From: Candidatus Omnitrophota bacterium
Lineage (GTDB): Bacteria; Omnitrophota; Gorgyraeia; Gygaellales; Profunditerraquicolaceae
Assembly: GCA_028714595.1 (NCBI GenBank)
Contig: JAQTMD010000053.1
Span: 1-9,144 of the forward strand
Reading direction: 5' to 3'
DNA: 9,144 nt
The notes below the pieces were generated by a model that was not told the origin of the DNA, ran no database searches, and was given only the letters and a program-made list of their open reading frames with translations. Below, piece by piece: positions 6,916 through 9,144 of this stretch (its first letter is position 1; each line of letters opens with the position of its first letter). A program made the position numbers and the translations under genes.

Positions 6916-7445
6916 ATTGGATATGCTGCGCATTGCAATCTAGGGATATCCCTTATATGATCACGGGGGGAGCGGCAGTTGGTTTCTGGGGCCGGATCAG
7001 GACCACGATGGATATAGACATGGTGATCCAGATGCACGCCGGGCAAGCGGATGGCTTTTTGAAAGCGATTGAGAAAGAAGCTTACGTGGAGGTTCAAGAG
7101 GCAAAGAAGGCGCTGCAGAAGAGAACCATGTTCAATATCATACCGAACTCAACTATGTTCAAGGTTGATATTATCCCGTTAGATGAAGGCAATACGTATG
7201 AAATGGAAAAATTCTCCCGCAGAGTCAAAATGAACTTTCAGGGCAGGGATATCTATGTGATAAGTCCTGAAGATCTCATAATCTCGAAGCTTCTATGGAG
7301 CAAATCGGAGGGAGGCTCGGAAAGACAGATTGCGGATTGCGAAAGCATATGGAAGATGAATCAAGAAGATATCGATAAGAAATATATACAAGAATGGGTT
7401 GAAGCCTTGGGTGTAAAACCGGAGTTCAAGAAGTTGAGTGTATAA
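6870..7445 (+). CDS. Nucleotidyltransferase-fold protein (AbiEii/DUF6036-like)
   Basis: The 191-aa protein shows the polymerase-beta-type nucleotidyltransferase signature. There is GG at residues 33-34 (MITGGAAVGFWG), then R44, T46, D48 and D50 in RIRTTMDIDMVI, and a third acidic residue D100 in FKVDIIP. The metal-binding triad D48/D50/D100 is thus complete. A family-typical YVISPEDLIISKLLWSK block and a SERQIADCESIW stretch follow. Relatives include proteins labelled nucleotidyl transferase AbiEii or DUF6036, some of which are toxins that modify tRNA or proteins; others are uncharacterised. The ATG at 6870 is the only good start and lies inside the preceding small gene. The TAA (7443-7445) directly touches the purD ATG. 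Base composition lies between the AT-rich gap and the pur genes. The fold is confident; the substrate and any toxin role are unknown. Confidence 0.8.
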   Translation: MPEKKDVKSLFLETLDWICCALQSRDIPYMITGGAAVGFWGRIRTTMDIDMVIQMHAGQADGFLKAIEKEAYVEVQEAKKALQKRTMFNIIPNSTMFKVDIIPLDEGNTYEMEKFSRRVKMNFQGRDIYVISPEDLIISKLLWSKSEGGSERQIADCESIWKMNQEDIDKKYIQEWVEALGVKPEFKKLSV

Positions 7446-8741
7446 ATGCAAGTACTGGTAATAGGTTCGGGCGGAAGAGAGCATGCGCTGGTGTGGAAGC
7501 TCGCGCAGTCAAATCTGGCGACGAAGATCTTTTGCGCGCCGGGCAACGGCGGCATCTCCCAGCTTGCCGAGTGCATCCCCATCAAGGCAGACGACATTGC
7601 CGGTCTCGTGGAATTTGCCAGGAAGGAAAGGGTCTCGTTTACAATCGTCGGCCCTGAAGCCCCGCTTTCGGCCGGGATCGTCGATGAATTCGGCAAGCAG
7701 GGGTTGAACGTGTTCGGTCCGAATAAGAAGGCCGCGCAGATGGAAGCGAGCAAGGTCTTTTCCAAGGCCCTCATGCACAAGTACAATGTGCCCACCGCCG
7801 CTTTTGAAGTCTTTGATTCTGCAGGGCCCGCCAAACAATATATCGAGAAGATCGGCGCGCCCTGCGTCGTTAAAGCCGACGGCCTGGCTGCGGGCAAGGG
7901 CGTGGTCGTCGCACAGACGGTCGATGAAGCGCGCGAGGCCGTGGTTTCGATGATGGAAAACAGGGCTTTCGGAGAGGCGGGCAGCCGGGTGATCGTCGAG
8001 GAATGCCTGCAGGGCCAGGAGGCCTCGATCCTGGTGTTCACGGATTCCAAAGAGGTCATACCGCTTGTTTCGAGCCAGGATCACAAGCGCGTGTTCGACA
8101 ACGACAAAGGCCCGAATACCGGGGGCATGGGAGCGTATTCTCCGGCGCCGGTAGTGACCCGCGGATTATTCCAGGAAATTTTAGAAAAAGTGATCTACCG
8201 GACCATCGACGGGCTGCTCAAGGAAGGCATTACCTATAAAGGGGTGCTCTACGCCGGCATCATGATCACCAAAGACGGGCCCAAGACGCTTGAGTTCAAT
8301 GTGCGCTTCGGCGATCCCGAGACGCAGGCAATTCTCCCGCGCATGAAATCAGATCTCCTGGAAGTCATGCTCGCCGCCAGTAATCAGACGCTGAGCAAAG
8401 TAATACGGGCAGGGGGAATACGCTGGGACAATCGCGCCTGCGCCTGCGTGGTGTGCGCGGCAGGCGGATATCCGGGCGAGTACGACAAAGGTTTGATCAT
8501 CACCGGTCTGGAAGAAGCGGCGAAGATAAAAGACACGGTGGTGTTCCACGCCGGCACGGTAAAAGCGCAAGACAAGTATCTGACGAACGGGGGACGCGTC
8601 CTGGGGGTGACGGGCCTGGGAAGGGCAATCAAGGACTCCGTAGGCAAGGCGTACGAGGCAGTGGGAAAAATACATTTTGACGGCATGCACTATCGCCGGG
8701 ACATCGGGGCAAAAGCGATAAAGGACAAGGAGCGGACATGA
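7446..8741 (+). CDS. purD: Phosphoribosylamine-glycine ligase (GAR synthetase)
   Basis: PurD joins phosphoribosylamine and glycine with ATP to give GAR, taking up the unstable product of PurF. The 431-aa ATP-grasp protein has the N-terminal motif GSGGREHAL (7-15) and GPEAPLSAGIVD (69-80). The ATP-binding lysine region KADGLAAGKG is at 143-152, with SQDHKR at 210-215, DKGPNTGGMGAYSP at 220-233 and EFNVRFGDPE at 283-292. Length and motifs are fully normal. The start is certain from homology to the family N-terminus, but the Shine-Dalgarno is weak (GAG about 8 nt upstream). The ATG follows the nucleotidyltransferase stop with no gap, so translation may depend on coupling with that gene. The stop overlaps the purE start as ATGA. 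Confidence 0.97.
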   Translation: MQVLVIGSGGREHALVWKLAQSNLATKIFCAPGNGGISQLAECIPIKADDIAGLVEFARKERVSFTIVGPEAPLSAGIVDEFGKQGLNVFGPNKKAAQMEASKVFSKALMHKYNVPTAAFEVFDSAGPAKQYIEKIGAPCVVKADGLAAGKGVVVAQTVDEAREAVVSMMENRAFGEAGSRVIVEECLQGQEASILVFTDSKEVIPLVSSQDHKRVFDNDKGPNTGGMGAYSPAPVVTRGLFQEILEKVIYRTIDGLLKEGITYKGVLYAGIMITKDGPKTLEFNVRFGDPETQAILPRMKSDLLEVMLAASNQTLSKVIRAGGIRWDNRACACVVCAAGGYPGEYDKGLIITGLEEAAKIKDTVVFHAGTVKAQDKYLTNGGRVLGVTGLGRAIKDSVGKAYEAVGKIHFDGMHYRRDIGAKAIKDKERT

Positions 8742-9144
8742 GCAGGATCGTCGTCATCATGGGCAGCCGGTCGGACCTGGAAACGGTCAAAGGCGGAATA
8801 GATATTCTCAAGGATTTCAAGTCGGATTTCGAGGTCAAGGTCCTGTCGGCGCACCGCACCCCCAAGGAACTGGCGGCGTTCGTCGAAGGGCGTACGAGGT
8901 CCGGGGCAAAAGTCTTTATCGCGGCTGCGGGAGGTGCCGCAGCGCTGGCAGGTGTCGTTGCCGCGCACACCACGCTGCCGGTCATCGGCATTCCCATCGA
9001 GACAAGAAGCCTGAAAGGCATGGATTCCCTGCTTTCGACGGTGCAGATGCCCGCGGGTATCCCGGTGGGCTGCATGGCCATCGGTTCTGCCGGCGCAAAG
9101 AACGCCGCGCTCTACGCCCTGGCAATACTGGGGGTCTCTGACAA
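8738..9144 (+). CDS. purE: N5-carboxyaminoimidazole ribonucleotide mutase PurE, partial
   Basis: PurE moves the carboxyl group of N5-CAIR to give CAIR; class I enzymes usually work with PurK. The first 135 residues are present and the gene runs off the window; full-length proteins are about 160-170 aa. The motifs GSRSD (9-13) and SAHRTP (37-42, with His39) match the catalytic Ser16, Asp19 and His45 of E. coli PurE. The GMDSLLSTVQMPAGIPVG block is typical of class I. The usual GGAAHLPG motif reads GGAAALAG (65-72), with the His and Pro both Ala. The arginine in SAHRTP and the QMP.GIPVG block argue against class II AIR carboxylase. The ATG is preceded by AAGGAG and overlaps the purD stop by 4 bp. 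No PurK is visible. Confidence 0.93.
   Translation, partial: MSRIVVIMGSRSDLETVKGGIDILKDFKSDFEVKVLSAHRTPKELAAFVEGRTRSGAKVFIAAAGGAAALAGVVAAHTTLPVIGIPIETRSLKGMDSLLSTVQMPAGIPVGCMAIGSAGAKNAALYALAILGVSD

Noticed and set aside
7361..8059. 232-aa minus-strand frame across the nucleotidyltransferase-purD junction
   Set aside because: Covers two supported plus-strand genes and shows no protein-family features.

Overview
The window is one strand of a de novo purine biosynthesis cluster, all genes on the plus strand. The order is purL, a LOG-family phosphoribohydrolase, purF, purM, an accessory insertion of about 1.86 kb, purD, and purE (cut by the window end). The pur genes are GC-rich, tightly spaced and mostly preceded by good Shine-Dalgarno sequences. 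Small-type PurL (737 aa), an iron-sulphur-type PurF and class I PurE fit an uncultured free-living bacterium. Omnitrophota or a neighbouring candidate phylum is my impression from protein style only; nothing in the window proves it.

Region by region: 1-201 is upstream sequence, perhaps with the last codons of a preceding gene. 202-5586 holds purL, the LOG gene, purF and purM, with intergenic gaps of 34 and 42 bp and then a 4-bp GTGA overlap. 5587-5819 is a long, imperfect inverted repeat directly after the purM stop. 5831-6351 is an AT-rich unrecognised gene that is readable only across a frameshift. 6352-6625 is AT-rich non-coding DNA ending in an extended -10 promoter and a strong ribosome binding site. 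6626-7445 holds a possible 19-codon leader, a 77-aa protein and a 191-aa nucleotidyltransferase-fold protein, each overlapping the next. The nucleotidyltransferase stop codon touches the purD start codon. 7446-9144 is purD and partial purE, again with a 4-bp overlap.

How the genes work together: PurF makes phosphoribosylamine, PurD makes GAR, PurL (with PurS and PurQ, not seen here) makes FGAM, PurM makes AIR, and PurE handles the carboxylation. The GAR formyltransferase step (PurN or PurT) and PurK are not in the window. The LOG protein probably cleaves nucleoside monophosphates to base and ribose 5-phosphate, so it would act on the purine pool.

The most interesting points are three. PurF has Ser instead of the nucleophilic Cys and lacks other glutamine-site residues. 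A two-gene small-protein/nucleotidyltransferase module sits inside the pur operon, joined directly to purD. A roughly 230-bp inverted repeat marks the left edge of that insertion.
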